The notes: a model not told the origin generated them from the letters alone. Numbered from the stretch's first letter, positions 13,347 to 26,790 are shown. The stretch is 64,000 nucleotides of DNA from Epiperipatus broadwayi (GCA_028023455.1 JAQFVV010012497.1:1180001-1244000), one strand, 5' to 3'. Translations and numbers: made by a program.

Positions 13347-13543
13347 TGGATAATTCAACCGATGACATATTACCCTGAGGGCATATCAGTCTAATCTTGC
13401 AATTTTTAACATACCATGTTCACATGATCTGCAGACACATTTTAGCGATTACATGTGTTCACAGATACCTTGGAGACATCTTAAAAATCACAACACCAGA
13501 CTGATATGTCTTCAGGGTAATATTTCATCGGTTGAATTATCTG
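13347..13543. repeat. Palindromic unit sharing the element terminus
   Basis: Left arm TGGATAATTCAACCGATGAC-ATATTACCCTGA... and right arm ...TCAGGGTAATATTTCATCGG-TTGAATTATC are inverted matches for about 85 bp. The outer sequence is also that of the left end at 12451, suggesting either a nested related MITE or a duplicated terminus. Confidence 0.8.
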
Positions 13544-13545
13544 TA

Positions 13546-16417
13546 AGAACCAATATTTCTTATAATTATCAATATTCTTTATAAAACTATATGGGTAACA
13601 TATTTTTAAATATATCTCTTTCAACAGCTTCCATCAAAAGAAAAGATCATTATTTACAGACTTTTCAGCTATTACATGATAAAAGTTTAAGGTTTCTTTT
13701 ATTGTTTAGCCTCTAGCTAAAAATAGTTGGGTATCTATATTTAGATAAGTAATTCAATGACTATCTGAGATTAGTTTTTTTTTTTTTTTGCTACTACATG
13801 ATAAAAGATGATAAAAATTCTTGTAGATGGCAAATAACTAATCCCAGATAGCTATAGAATTATTTGTCTGTATATAAATATCCTGTTACTCTTACCTAAA
13901 AAAAAATCCAAGTTTCATTAGGCATTGATTCAATTCCTAAGTCTGTGACAGAAGGAATATGTATTTGATATTACTCTATAAAAACGCTTATGGTGTTTTA
14001 GAAATGTGATGGTGGTGTTACCAAAAATTTAAAGTCTTATAAATAAAGACCAATGGATAGTAAAATAATGTAAGTGGGAAAAATTTTTGCTGACTTGTTT
14101 TTACTTCATTAGGCAGAGTATCGTGCACAAATTATTCATTCAATGATGAGTCTTAATAATTTTGCTATTACAAGAGTTATGATGAAATGATTTGTAATAA
14201 TAACTAATACAATTAATTTGATTTTAAAAAAAGGTAGCAATAGTTATAGAAAAAATCATTTATATACTGTAGCTATTAATGTGAATCATATGATTGAAAC
14301 ATAGCAGCAAGTGTTTGGGTGTATTGTAAATTATAAGAAGTTGTGTGATACTAGAATTAGTAAGAAGATTATTTTGGATTCAATAACTTAGCCTGTATGA
14401 TTTGGCATAATAGTAAAGTAGCAGACCCTTAGAACTCCAGATTCACAGATTATAGTCCAGTCTTCACTTTAGCAGTCAAACTTCTTACGATCATTGAGCA
14501 ATAAGCCACTTGATTAATTTTAATAATTTGTAGATGGTATTTACAACAAAAGTAACAGAACCAGGAATAAGGCAGTCTTGATAGAGAATAGTTCAATCAC
14601 CTGTCTTTAAACAGTACTAGTATGCTAACTTTTAGCATACATTTCTCTTAGTAGTTTGGATCTTTTTTAACTTTCTTTTTAAACAAATTTTATTGGAATA
14701 TTACATTATTAAAATATGTTTAAAGGTTTAAAAAATAAAACATGACTTCATTTGCTTTAAATAAAAGCGCAATAGAAGCACAAGAAGGAATTTGTACAAA
14801 CATATATATTTTTATTCTATCACTAATGCAGTTTTCAGGTCCCCCCCCCCCCCAAAAAAAAAAAAAAAAGAAACGAAAAAAAAAACTTTACACTATTTGC
14901 ATAATTTTTTACGCATTAATTATTTTCTTGTGTTCTTATAAGTACTTTTTTGTGTGTATGCTTATTTTTCCTATTAATAGCATGAAAATAGTAATTACAT
15001 TATTACATACCCTAATCTGTAACACATTTCATGTTTCTAATTTCAAATGATTTTTCGCATTTGAATTTGTAACAGTTTAAAATGAGTTCTTTGGCTTGTT
15101 TTCAGAAGCATTCAGAATTTTAAGAACTAAAAGCAAGTGTTTACAAATGACATTTGTGTACCAGGCATATGACATGGATAAAATCTTAAAAGAAATATTG
15201 ATTTTTTCCCAAAAGAACTTTCAAAAATATTTCAGACAGAAAAAAAAAAATTCACTTTTAAGAATAGAAATTCTGATATCTAAATAAATAAACATCAGTC
15301 CTTATATATAAATATCTGCTTAGATATTGTGAGTCTAAATATAGTTAAGCTTAATAGGTGGGTTAATTATTGATTCAGTCTTGTGGTGGTATGGCACATC
15401 CACCTACTTTCTAAGAATTCAAATCCAGATAAAATGTCGATTTTTTTTTGGTATTAATATAATGTAGGGTCTATCTGCTATGTTGTAGCCGCATAGTACT
15501 ATAATAATTTGCCATCTTTTGAATAAATTTATTAACATTATTGATAATGATTTATGTGATTATATAATGTTATATTAATTATGTTGTAATAAAATATAGT
15601 AGTACACAATGGTGAAAAATGTTGGAGAGCTTTAATGTCCTGAATCAATTGATGAGGTTTGTTCTGCTAAACTGCATCTTGAGAATTATTAGGCATTTTC
15701 TGATACTTTTAATCATTCAAGAGAGTAACAATGAACTGTAAACTTATACTTATACATTATTTTAACATAATATTTAGTAATGAAGAATATCTATCTAATC
15801 TTACAAAATATCAAACTGGCATTGACTTAAATACACAGAAATTGGTAGTAATTAATTTCTGTTTGCTGTAGATGTACTAATGTAAATCTGTCTTCAGATT
15901 GAATGCCAAGTCACAAAGAAATGAACTTTGTAATTTGTAAACATTTGAATGTGAAAAGATATGCTTGTATCATCTTACCAGTTAAATTTATATGTACTGG
16001 AAAAACAATTATTATGATATAATTGGATCATCAGTCCAAGCAATATTAATTATAAAAATGTAGGACATTAGCCAGTGTTTTAGATTAAATGCCACTGCCA
16101 TTAAAATGATTCCAATGTGTGAATTTTATGATACTGTCACAACAAGCTCTGACTGTAAATCTGTTAATTGAAAACACAAAAATTTAAAATAATAAGTTGG
16201 GATTTTATTGAGTTAAGTGAAGCCAATATAAATCAAATTATAAAATGTACAGATGTATAATAATTTAAACATTTTTGGGGTGTAATGATTTAGAATATTA
16301 GTTTCATATCTTTAAATAGCAATTCAAAGAAAGTCATAAACAAAAAAGGTTAGTAATATATATCTAAGACAATAAAATCAATTAAGACTTTAATAGGTTT
16401 ATAAATGTAGATAACAA
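13546..16417. other. AT-rich intergenic sequence with one SINE-like copy
   Basis: Apart from the SINE-like copy at 14395-14525 and a C-run/A-run at 14840-14869, nothing is recognised. ORFs at 14742-15050 and 15096-15287 are driven by homopolymers or lack family signal. Confidence 0.5.
14395..14525 (+). repeat. SINE-like repeat copy
   Basis: Contains AGAACTCCAGATTCACAG, ATTATAGTCCAGTCTTCACT, CAGTCAAACTTCTTACGA, and TTGAGCAATAAGCCACTTGA in the family order. It is one of the better preserved copies and ends with TTAATTTTAATAATT. Confidence 0.65.
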
Positions 16418-16421
16418 TTAA

Positions 16422-16541
16422 CTCTTAAACTATCAGCAATATCAACCTGTAGTCAAGGCAAACACCATTAACAATAAAGGTGTCTTTATTATTAATGGAG
16501 GTTGCCTTGGCTGCATGTTGATATTGTTGATAGCTTAAGCG
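16422..16541. mobile_element. piggyBac-type MITE flanked by TTAA
   Basis: A 120 bp element with arms of about 45 bp: CTCTTAAACTATCAGCAATA on the left against TATTGTTGATAGCTTAAGCG on the right. TTAA is present on both sides (16418-16421 and 16542-16545), the target preference of piggyBac. A GTTGTCAAGGCAACCTCC block, also in an arm here in diverged form, recurs at 38690-38712 next to CAACCCTTAGAC, which suggests the family terminus is close to CCCTTAGA. Confidence 0.75.
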
Positions 16542-16545
16542 TTAA

Positions 16546-19500
16546 GTGTTATAATGCTAAATATATATATAATATTTCTCTAGTGTATTACTACTTTTAA
16601 TCAAAATAGTACTATTCAAGAATTGGTACAAATGGCATAAAACATGTTGATGATTATTCAAGTATTATGAAGAAATGAACCTGATATACTGCACTACTAT
16701 ATAATACTTTATGCATAAAATATGGCAGTGCATAAAGTAATGCAGTCAGTTATTAAGGATTTAGCTTCTTTTGAAACATAGTACATCTTTTTTTTACATT
16801 CATAAGTTTGATCATGTCTTTAGTGACAAGCTATTACTTCATAAAATATTCAATAGCAATAACATTCTAGAAGCAAAAGATTGTCATAGATTTTCATGTT
16901 TTCAAAATAACTAAAAGTGAAAGGCTGTGCATTAAGTCTATCATAGTTTTCAATAAGTCTTATAATTGAAGCAACCCTCTAGAAAAAAAAACCCTCTTTT
17001 GTTTGATAAATTACATTAACTGCTGCTATGGCTATTATTCGACAAATGACTTTGCATCAACTCACTTAGATCAGTAAAGTCACAACATTTGTTTGGTTAT
17101 TGATTTGTTCTTTTATTTGCATATCTTTTAACACTAGTGAAAATAGAATATGACTTAGATATAAAATTTCAAAGAGAAGCAGAAATATAGTCGAGAATAA
17201 TTAGGAGCAATTGAAATGATGCTATTAATTGCATAAGGAAATCTTTCCCAATGATGTCAAGGCTTCTGTTAAAGTATCATTATTTGGAATAAATAGTAGA
17301 TATAAAAAAGAGTTTAAATTTTCTTGGAAATAATGAGTGTTGCTGAGTTTGACATATAAAAAATGGTGATCATGTGATGTTTATTGGCTTAAATTACAGG
17401 ATAACTAGTTACTAGCATTTTATTTGCTGAGAATAATTAAATGATTTTAATACTCAGGAGTTCATAAGAAGTTTGACATTTGTGGATTTTAAGCTTCAGA
17501 ATCTGCACTTTATCACTGCATTAAACCACATAGGCATTTTATTTGGCTTAAAAGCTAAAAGATTAGAATAGAGACAACTTGAATTTTTATGGGAACTTAA
17601 AGTAATATTTAGCAGCATGTCTCTAATATTAGAACTTGCAAGTAGAAACTGTAATCACTTCAATCACTCTATTCCAGAGCCATCTTGAATAATTAGTGTA
17701 TACTAAATGGGAGTGTTATATCAATGTCCCATATTAGTATCTGACTAATAAACATTTTTATGAAATGCAGAATTTTTAACTACATATTTAGGATCCATCT
17801 TTAGTTCTTTTATTAGTATTTGAGGTATTCAAATTCAAATATCCCAAGATTATGAACCATTGCCAGATTGATTATATAGTTATTTGGATTTTACACTTTG
17901 GCAAAGATAGTGTATATCAAATAAAGTAACACATAGCTTTCTCTGCTTATTTTCAATACTTGCAATATGAGCAATAATTCACTTTATTGACTTTACTTCT
18001 GAGCCATCTCCAGTAAGATTGAGTATTCAATGGATACCAGATAATAGAATTATATTTATATCCCACAGATTAATTTTCTAGTTACTGGCTTTTTTCAAAA
18101 TAAAAAATTAACTATAGTTAATATAAAACTGTAACCATTTAATTATTTAGCAACTGGCATTGTATCAATAATTTAACTATAAAACCAAGCTGGCGAGAAT
18201 TCAAAATTTTGAATATCTGGATCTCAATTTATTAGCTAAAACGATAAAAATAAATGTAAATATGGATATTAGATTTGTAGTTGCAAATTTTACTCCTCAA
18301 ATGAAGTTGTACAACAAGCAGAAATTAATCTGGAAATTTGTATATAACACAATCTCCTGGTAAACACTGTTTACTCAAACTCATAATAACTGGAGTAAGT
18401 AGAGAGAATTACTGCTCATAATTCTGAAGTTGAATATGAGCAAATAAAGTCATATATTATTTTACTTACCTTTGGAATTAATAATAACTGAAATATAGGC
18501 TTATTATATACATGTATCAATATATGTAATATATTAGGACAGACTTTCACATGCCCCACCACTCTATCTCATAACACTGATACACTTCTACATATATATG
18601 TCGAAAAGATAAATAATCACCAATATTCGTATTTCATGCTCAACCAGCAATTACTAATGTTGTGTTTAGATTAACCTTTACAACCATATGTATTACACAG
18701 ACATTTACAAGTATCATAAGTTCACAACTGTATTTATTACACACGGATTTTCAAGTTTCAAACTTTCTGTATCTACAGCTTTGATACTAAACGACTTCAG
18801 ATAAATGCATTAACGATTATTATTATTCATTTATTAAACACGAAATTATTTCTAGCCCAGTTATAAACTTTAAATCCGAGTAAAGAGTAATGTGTGTGCG
18901 TTTTTTTTTTTAGTCAAAAGCATATCTTTTAAAAAAAAAAAAAACGTATTCGTGTAAAATTGGTATTTTAAGCGCAAACTCCAGTAAGGTGTTATTAATA
19001 GATTAAATGATGAAATTTTGAATTTTAAAAATCAATTACGTATTTGAAATTCATATCGCTTTCTTATTATGTCAATGGTTATCCAAGTCTAAAGTAAATA
19101 ACTCTGGAGTAGAATGAGGAGAGTTTCTCTATAGTTAGTAATGTATACGTCTGCTCATTATATTTAATAGTATATGAGTAATTATTCAGCATCTAAGTAT
19201 CTGAGACTAACATATTTTTATTGTTAAGTACGTTATTTGAATATATATTTAACAGCTATAACATTAATTTCAGATAAAATACAATATATTTTCTCTTTGA
19301 TATAATGAATTTTAGTTAAAAGATGATAATTTCTTAAGAGAAAACTGAAAATCAATATAATCAATATTTTAATGGAAGAATGCCACTAATTTTCATTCGT
19401 GTCTTGTGATAAAAGACATGTTCAGCTAATATAAAATAGCTTTTAATTATTTATATGCTGCGTTAATTAAGTTCAAAGGGAGAGAACAAAACAATTTAAT

Positions 19501-20593
19501 GTGATAAATATGCTATTAGAAAAGTAATTTTTGAAGCCAATTAAACAAGATCCTAAATTTATTGGTATTATTTTCTTTTATACAATATGATCCGGTTTTA
19601 AAAAAAAAAAAGGTATTGGAAAAATACTTAATGTGCAGAAACGTACAATTATATAGATTATTTTAAAATTTGCATTAACTTATATAGTATTTTCGTTAAA
19701 TAGGTGTTAACGTTTAATTGAATAAATTAAACTTTCATTTATTTTTAAGTCTCACAAGTCTTTTAATAAGCACATAAAGACAAATCCACATACACATATA
19801 TAATTTTAAAAAATAATTATTTATTTAAATGACCATGTGAAATTATTTCATTATATATATATATTTAAAGAGCTTGAACTAGAAGAGATTCTAAACAGGA
19901 ATTAGAGACACTCACGATTTTATTAAATCCTTTACCTCTTCCACTGAGTCTTAGATTTGACAGACATTAACTATGTGAATCGTGTTTTGCAGTTGATATA
20001 TCCAATGGCTGTTAAATTCTATGTTTTGAATAAATTAGTGCAATGACCATGGGTTGTCCTGAATATATTGATGAGATCCTAGTTGCAACCAGGAAGGGTC
20101 AAATCTAAATGGCTTTATTGTTGGATTTGGAAAAAGAAATTTGCTCAAAACCTCAAATAATTTAATTATTTATACCATAATTTTTTGATTGTAGAGTCTC
20201 AGTTGAACATTCAAAAATGAAATCTTTTCACATGAATCTTTCCAATTATATAGCATTTAAAAATGATATTAAAAAATTTCATCCTAATTCTGTGTTTTTT
20301 GTTATTACTGTACTTAGTTTCACTCATGACAGTCACAAGTCAATCAATACCTTTCATGAAGTATATATTGTTTACCAGATTTGATCCATAATAACTTTGT
20401 ATAAAACTATATATCACATATGCAGATTAATGTACATATTGAAATTTTTGATAGAAGTTATGCTTAGAAGATGAATGGAAATAAGAGGATTACTTATGGA
20501 TATATTTTTAAATCTGACTTTCTCCTCTTTCTCTATGGTTTTCATTATGCAAAGAAAAAAAAACAAGAATAGATATTACTGTATCTTATATAT
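16546..20593. other. AT-rich intergenic sequence
   Basis: Contains a reverse SINE-like fragment (17430-17490) and homopolymer tracts (18901-18945, 19600-19612). No coding or RNA feature is recognised. Confidence 0.5.
17430..17490 (-). repeat. SINE-like repeat fragment, reverse orientation
   Basis: Carries the complement of the family's 3' part: AATGATTTTAATACTCAGGA then GTTCATAAGAAGTTTGAC. Confidence 0.5.
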
Positions 20594-21269
20594 TGTGAGG
20601 GTAACTTAAAATTTTACCCACACCAACCTTTAGCCTATAATGTTAGATTATGTCGGATCTATATTTATATCTGGCTAAATTGATAAGTTTTGCTAACATA
20701 CTATTTGTGAAATCTGAGTAAATAAATATACATATCTATGTAGGCATACTATACCAGTACTGCATTAAATAGTTGAGTAATAAGGTACATATTGCAAAAT
20801 CTTTTATTTATATATATATATTGAAACAAGGCAAATCTCAATTGTTCGAAGAAGTAAGATCAACACTAAAAGAATTAGTACAATTATATATGTATAACAA
20901 CACTTAACTTGTGTTAAATGTTCTACACATCACAAGGAAGGATGGAACAATGATGTAGACTCTAATAAGCTAGCTTAGTAATGATCAAAGGTCAAATACT
21001 TTGCCAAGCAACCTAATACAAGAATGAAATAATAATGTAATTTCTTGAATCGATTATCGTGATATATATGTGTACACAACAATAGGCACATACGGCAAGT
21101 AAAAAGGAAATCAAAGACTTTGTACACACAAAAAAACAGAAATGGCACTGACTATAAAAGAAAATACAATTATAACCCTTTTTTTTTTCTTAAAAATTAT
21201 ACGTTCCTTATGAAAAGCCATTTTGCTCAAACAGAAGATTTCAAAAACCATACAAAATGGAGATTTACT
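20594..21269 (+). repeat. 5' LTR of Ty3/gypsy element
   Basis: Begins TGTGAGGGTAACTTAAAAT and matches 27392 onward through nearly its full length, including TTGATAAGTTTTGCTAACAT, GGAAGGATGGAACAATGATG and CAAAATGGAGATTT. The end is placed before TGG at 21270, where the two copies diverge and a primer-binding site would start. The right boundary is uncertain by some bases. Confidence 0.85.
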
Positions 21270-21359
21270 TGGAAGCAGTGAGAAAAAAAAATTATGATCT
21301 GTTATCATTGAATTTGCCTCATTTTCTCAGAAATACTAAAATAATTAGAGGGTTTCCAG

Positions 21360-23788
21360 CAAAGGATAAAACTGATTCATGGACAACCATTTCAATCTAA
21401 ATCATACCCTATTCCATACCTGTATCATAAAGAGATGATCTAGACAGATTAACAAAATGCTAGATTGGGGAATTATTTCCAAATGTTTTTCACCTTACTG
21501 TAATCCAGTTGTAATTGTGAAGAAGATAGACAGGTCAATGAGATTTTGTTTAGACTGCTTAGCAGCTGAATAAAATTATAGTTTCTGACAGGAACATCCC
21601 AATCACCCATCCATAAATTAGTTGCAAGGTTTCAAAATAAGAAGGTGATCTCCACTTTTGATCTAACCTCTAGCTATTGGCAGATTGAACTTCATCCAGA
21701 TGACCACCAAGACACTGCCTTCCAATATGAGGGTTTTACATGTCAGTTCAATAGGATGGCCTTTGGATTGATCAATAGTGGTGCTGGGATAATAGAATGC
21801 TTGGACAAAACCCTATCTACTGAGGTCAAATAGATTATGGATGATGTGATAGTAGTATCTGCCACTATTAAAAAACATCTTCAACACCTAATTTTATTTT
21901 TTAAAGAGTGCTATGAGAAGGGAATTAAGATCAACTTCAAGAAGAGCACATTGGCAAGTAGTGAAGTGATTTCCTGGGTCATGTCATTGGATGCAATGGC
22001 ATAAGGTCTCATCCTGATAAAATGAGGACCATACAGAAATTTTCCACAATACACAAATAAAAAACAAATCAGGTCATTTTTAGGCCTGCATAACTTCTAT
22101 AATCACTTTTATCAGAAATTCTCAGACCATATGGAAACATTATTAAAACTAATCAGGAAATGTGAAAGATGGAAATGGAAAATGGGGCATTTGAAGACAC
22201 TAAAACAGGTTTCTTAGAGAAAACTGTGTTAGCTTTCCATGATTTTAATAAACTGTTTATTGTCCAGATGGTCGGTAGGGGTTTCAGACTGATGGTAATG
22301 TTATGCCAAATCCAGGAGGATGGCCAACCTGGTGACCACTATTTTATCAGTTGGCTCCTGAAGAGTTCAGAAATAAATTATATGGTTATGGAGAAGGACA
22401 CCTGGCAATAGTGTGGGCCTTTCAAAAATTTTGACAGGTGCTTCTTGGATCAGAGATGATAGTGACTACTGATCACAAAAGCCTCAAATTCCTGAATCAT
22501 AGCTACTTGACTAAAAGTTGCCTAGTCAGATAGAGTTTGCTGTTACAGGAATTCAATTACAGTATATAGTACTGTAGAGGATCTGAGAATGTGTTTGCAG
22601 ATGTGCTGAGTTGAAACCCATGTAAGTCAGAACAATATCATCTTTCAGTAGATAACGCCTAATGTTCATCTAATGATTGACAACAATATGAAGAGTGATT
22701 TAGAAAATTTGCCTAAAATTCAATCCCAAGACCTAAATTTGAAACTAATCACTGAGTCATTAAAATGAAAGAAAGTTCTGCATGTGCCAAAGGATCTTAC
22801 ATGGTACAAGCTAGAAAAGAAAGTCTTACTTTATAAACCAAATTTAGACATTGCAGAGTGGAGAGTAGTAATATCTAAGTTGTTACTAAGCCCACCCATA
22901 AAATATGTCTGTACAAACACTGCGGTTCCCACAAGACAGAATATAATTTTTAAAAATTGTTTTTTACTGGTGAAAATATATAGGGACATTTTAAAATCAC
23001 TCTAAGATTGTCTGATGTGTTTATTCACCAAGAAAGTAAACCCAAACTACAAAAATGTAACCAAATCAATAATACCAGAAACACCAAATGAGATCCTAGC
23101 AATAGATTATTATGGATCTCTGCCCCCATTTAATCCAAAAGAAATATCTATTATTAACATATGATCTCTTTTCTAAGTATTTCTAAGTATTTTTTGGCTT
23201 ACCCAATACCTCAAGCTAATATTACACACATTGGACACCCTTCAACTCATTGAGATAGGGAAACCTAGATCAACACTAACAGACCATGGTACTCCTTTCC
23301 TATCAAGAGGATGGAAAAAATGGGTGGAAATAAAAAACATTTTTTTAAACCCCCCCACAAACCACAATACACCCCTTCATTGTATGGGGGGGAAGTTTTT
23401 TTTGGGATGAGCATAAGGGTTAGGTAAAGCAAATGGAGCTTGTGGTAAATTTCATTAATTGGAGCATAATCACACCCATTAATCTGCATTTTGACAAACC
23501 CACACCAACATTATTTGTAAAATATATACCCACAGCTATATACCCAATTTATAAATCCAGAAACAATAAGACAAAATGCCTATAAGCAGCTAGTTAGCAA
23601 AGCAAAATAAAGAAATACAAAAGGGAAAAGAAAAATCTACATAATTTCCAAGTAGGGTATAAAGTGCTTATAAAGATCCCTCGTGTAAGCAGATCTTGTG
23701 AAAATAAATATCAAAAATTCTACTTGAAATATGAAGGACTGTATACCATAGTAAAACAGACATGTCCTAATGTTTTTTGGGTAGATGT
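21360..23788 (+). pseudogene. Ty3/gypsy pol remnant (RT, RNase H, integrase N-terminal and core)
   Basis: RT: an entry block near 21440-21600, then FDLTSSYWQIELHPDD at about 21654-21701 and a FNRMAFGLINSGA block near 21750-21786. The catalytic box near 21837-21855 is reduced to MDDVIV, preceded by a stop. RNase H: FISWLLKSSEINY near 22345-22380, TTDHKSLKFL near 22468-22497, and a VFADVLS block near 22592. Integrase: ILAIDYYGSLPPFNP near 23095-23139 and LTDHGTPFLSRGW near 23277-23313. A GPY/F-like module (KYEGLYTIV) lies near 23729. Stops and frame changes are scattered, so no complete protein is encoded. The intact stretch 21645-21833 is the RT core. Confidence 0.88.
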
Positions 23789-26713
23789 TGAAGCAGTCGA
23801 TGTCTAATCATCATCGAACTTCATGCTTCACCATCTACACTAACCTCCTGTGGGGTCTGCAATTCAGACCTCACCATAAATATATACCATTCACCCACAC
23901 ACACTATGCATAATGATCCAAAAAAATAATAAATTAAAAAAATATTTAGTAAAGTAAAACAGTAGTGTGTGTGATGCATATATATATATATGAACGAAGC
24001 AATAATTTTATTAATATATATTGCTGAAAATTAGATGTTTTCTTTACATAATTGTAAATCTTTATATATATTAATTAAAGTGTTGGAATGTAAAAACAAG
24101 GTAAAATGGGGAAGGCTCGAAATACTGAAATTATCTTGATCGAGATTCAGATCGTTTTCATTAATTAAAATTATAAATCTTAATTGAAATCACAAGCAAT
24201 TCTTTTGTTAGTTGTTTTTAAATCTTTAAAAATATATCAAATGGTATTTCAGGCCTTATCTATTTTAAAAATATTTTACTAATTAAATGTTGTTTTTTAT
24301 TTAATCAAGAGATTATAGAGATAGCTGTGGGAAATTGAGATTGTATTTTTGGTGGAATTAAAGGGTCGATAAAAGGGGTCATAGAACAAAAGAAGGGAGT
24401 TCAGTGGAGTTTTTAGTTGAGTTTAGTTACTTTTCAGTGGAGTTGTAGTTACCTTTCCATTAGTTACTTTCAGTAAAATCAATTTTAAAAAGTCAACACA
24501 AGTTCTGAGCTATGAAGTTTGAGTAGAGAACTCTTTCACCTTTCTCTCGGAGAACTGTTTGCCTGGCTGCTGCTGCTATATTCCATCTGACCAGCCATAC
24601 AAGATGACTATATATAATTTCCAACCTGATTACCTGCCATTATGCTGCTATCCTTACGTAATCTCACCTTATGTAGAGTTGCCTTCATAAGTAAATATTT
24701 TTGTAATAGTTCAACCTTCGTATTTTAAATTATATATTAATTTATAAGCTTCTGCTAATTTTGCTTAAACTCTTTCTCTCTGTAATCCCTTAATAGTATT
24801 ATGTAATTCTGACTATAATCTTTCATGCTTAATTTTTGTTATATAGCTTTGTGCGGCTCAATTAAATATTTAACTTATTTTGTTTAATATATATATAATT
24901 TATTTTAATTAATATGCCAATATCATTCAACTTCATGAGTCTAATAAGGGTTTATTTTCTTTGTTTAATGGGGAAAGAAGCAGGGGCTTCAGTCAAATTT
25001 ATTAGAAAGTTTATTCATTTGTAGCAGAAATCACTCACTAGGTTGAGTTTATATTTAAATCTATTATTCATGTTTTTTTATCTAAAATATTTTATCATGG
25101 ATGCATATTTTACTTTCTTATTTAAATTTGTTTTTAAATTTTTATTTTAAAAGATCGTGAACCTAAATATAATTATTTCACCTTTTCTTGTTGTTGCCTG
25201 GATGGCTAATTCTATCAGTTCATATGTGTATGGGAATCAAAATTAAATATAAAATTTTGTTAGTTTAATGTTTTAGTTAAAGAGTTATTTTCTCGTATAA
25301 TTTTCTGAATGATTCTTTATTTAAATATGTCATTGCGCAGAAGTCAAACCATTTACAGGCTTTCGAATAAAGTATATTAAGTTTATTGTAAATGTACAAT
25401 GCTGCTGGCATACCTTTCCGTTCTCTTATGGTACTTCTACATATATATTTCTCTATTGCTTTGTCATTTGAAGACTTCGGAAATGTGAATCTCCCCACCT
25501 ACTAGTTTTCAAAATTATTCGTAATCAGGGACACTGGTCCCTGTGGAACGTGAGGCTTATAGGTTGATGTGCTGCAGATGACTATACATCCAGCTCTGGT
25601 TTTCAAACCCAGCCTCTCCATCGATATTGCTCTGACAGAATGCGTGGGCATATCAAATCTAAGTTCGTTTCAAATATTCTTTTAACAATGATCGAATATC
25701 CAAAACTGCCATGAAGGCCAGATTTCTTTATTACATGCTAGCATCATTACTGTTTTAGTTAATGGATTTATGCCTATTTGACCTTTCATTAGGTGTTGAA
25801 AATAATGACTCATTGCTCAAATGCACCAATATGCTAATTAGTCAGTATGTTGATTTTAAAACTGCTTTCTTTAAAAATGTTTATCGATTCCCTTAGACGT
25901 AAATCTAATTTGTATTAATGATTGTGTAATTTATTCTCGTAAATGTAGCGCATTGTTTGTTTCTTATATATATTTTCCAAAGACGTCTTTTCCAAACAAT
26001 GCCAATATAAATACATATAATGGTTTTCATAAGATAGATAAATGATTAAAATTGTATATATTTGCCTGTTTATCAAATAAATCATTTACTACTAAACCTG
26101 TCACAATCTTTTATATTTATTTTAGTCATCCACAATGTCCTGTTAGTAAAATGTTATTAAATTGGCATATTAACTCTGCACAAATTATAATACACTCCAT
26201 AAAATTATATTCATTAAATAAATAATGTAAAGGGGATTTTATAAAAACAAATCCCCAAGTTTTGTAAATGTATAATATCATTCCCAGTGTGAAACACTTT
26301 TGTAATATATATATGCATTTTCTCAATATATTATTAAATATATATTTCATGTAAATCCTGATTTGTTGTTGAATTATTATTCTCTAATTAGTATTTAGAA
26401 CTATTTCTTTAGCTAATAATTTAGCATTAATAAATATAACTTTCATAAATATAATTCCTGGGATACTCTTATCTCGATCATCATCATCAGTCTGATCTTA
26501 TGCTCTACTGCTTTGCTTCTGGGCCCGGAATTAAGATAATTTGTATTGTATCATCAGGATTGTTGTTCATTGGGTCAGAGACTCGAAGAATAGGCAAATA
26601 GATTAGAATTCAGGATTGCTTTAGACCTGTGTATCTCAAGCATGATCAGATTTGAAGTACTTTTGTTTAGGATTTGAAACTTGTTAAGTGAGCACACTAT
26701 TTTGACTGGTACA
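23789..26713 (+). mobile_element. Long LTR-like element, copy A (2925 bp)
   Basis: Runs TGAAGCAGTCGATG...GACTGGTACA and is flanked by ATGT on both sides. It is homologous along its length to 39930-42842. A terminal hairpin lies at 23789-23830, a TATA-like GATAAAAGG near 24368, and a stem with a GACGTC loop at 25950-26002. No ORF with known domains is present, so it is either a solo LTR of a large element or a non-autonomous element. It sits inside the gypsy integrase. Confidence 0.85.
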
Positions 26714-26790
26714 ATGTGGAGGGGGAAATTAAAGGCACTTACAATGCCAGAATATTGAAACCTTATCTTGGTCAATCTGTATGAGTATAT
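26714..26790 (+). pseudogene. C-terminal tail of gypsy integrase, beyond the nested LTR-like element
   Basis: The bases after the nested element read, in the frame that ends at 23788, a short acidic-to-basic run ending in R-I-L-K-P-Y-L, then a stop a few codons on. This is the natural tail of the integrase interrupted at 23789. The 4-bp duplication ATGT sits at both junctions (23785-23788, 26714-26717). Confidence 0.75.

Larger units (their letters stand above)
12451..13543. mobile_element. Composite non-autonomous element with 26-bp terminal inverted repeats
   Basis: The left end TGGATAATTCAACCGATGAC is mirrored at the right end, TCATCGGTTGAATTATCTG at 13525-13543. The element is bounded by TA at 12449-12450 and 13544-13545. 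Inside are tandem partial duplications of a unit beginning ATTCGGGTAAAGTG (12696 and 12916) and a GC-rich hairpin pair at 13172-13220. The last 197 bp form a near-complete palindrome with the same terminus. No transposase is present. The 5' part holds CACCCGCGAGATT, unusually GC-rich for this window. Confidence 0.7.

Noticed and set aside
23265-23489. Minus-strand 74-codon ORF
   Set aside because: Antisense shadow of the gypsy integrase region, which has clear family motifs on the plus strand.
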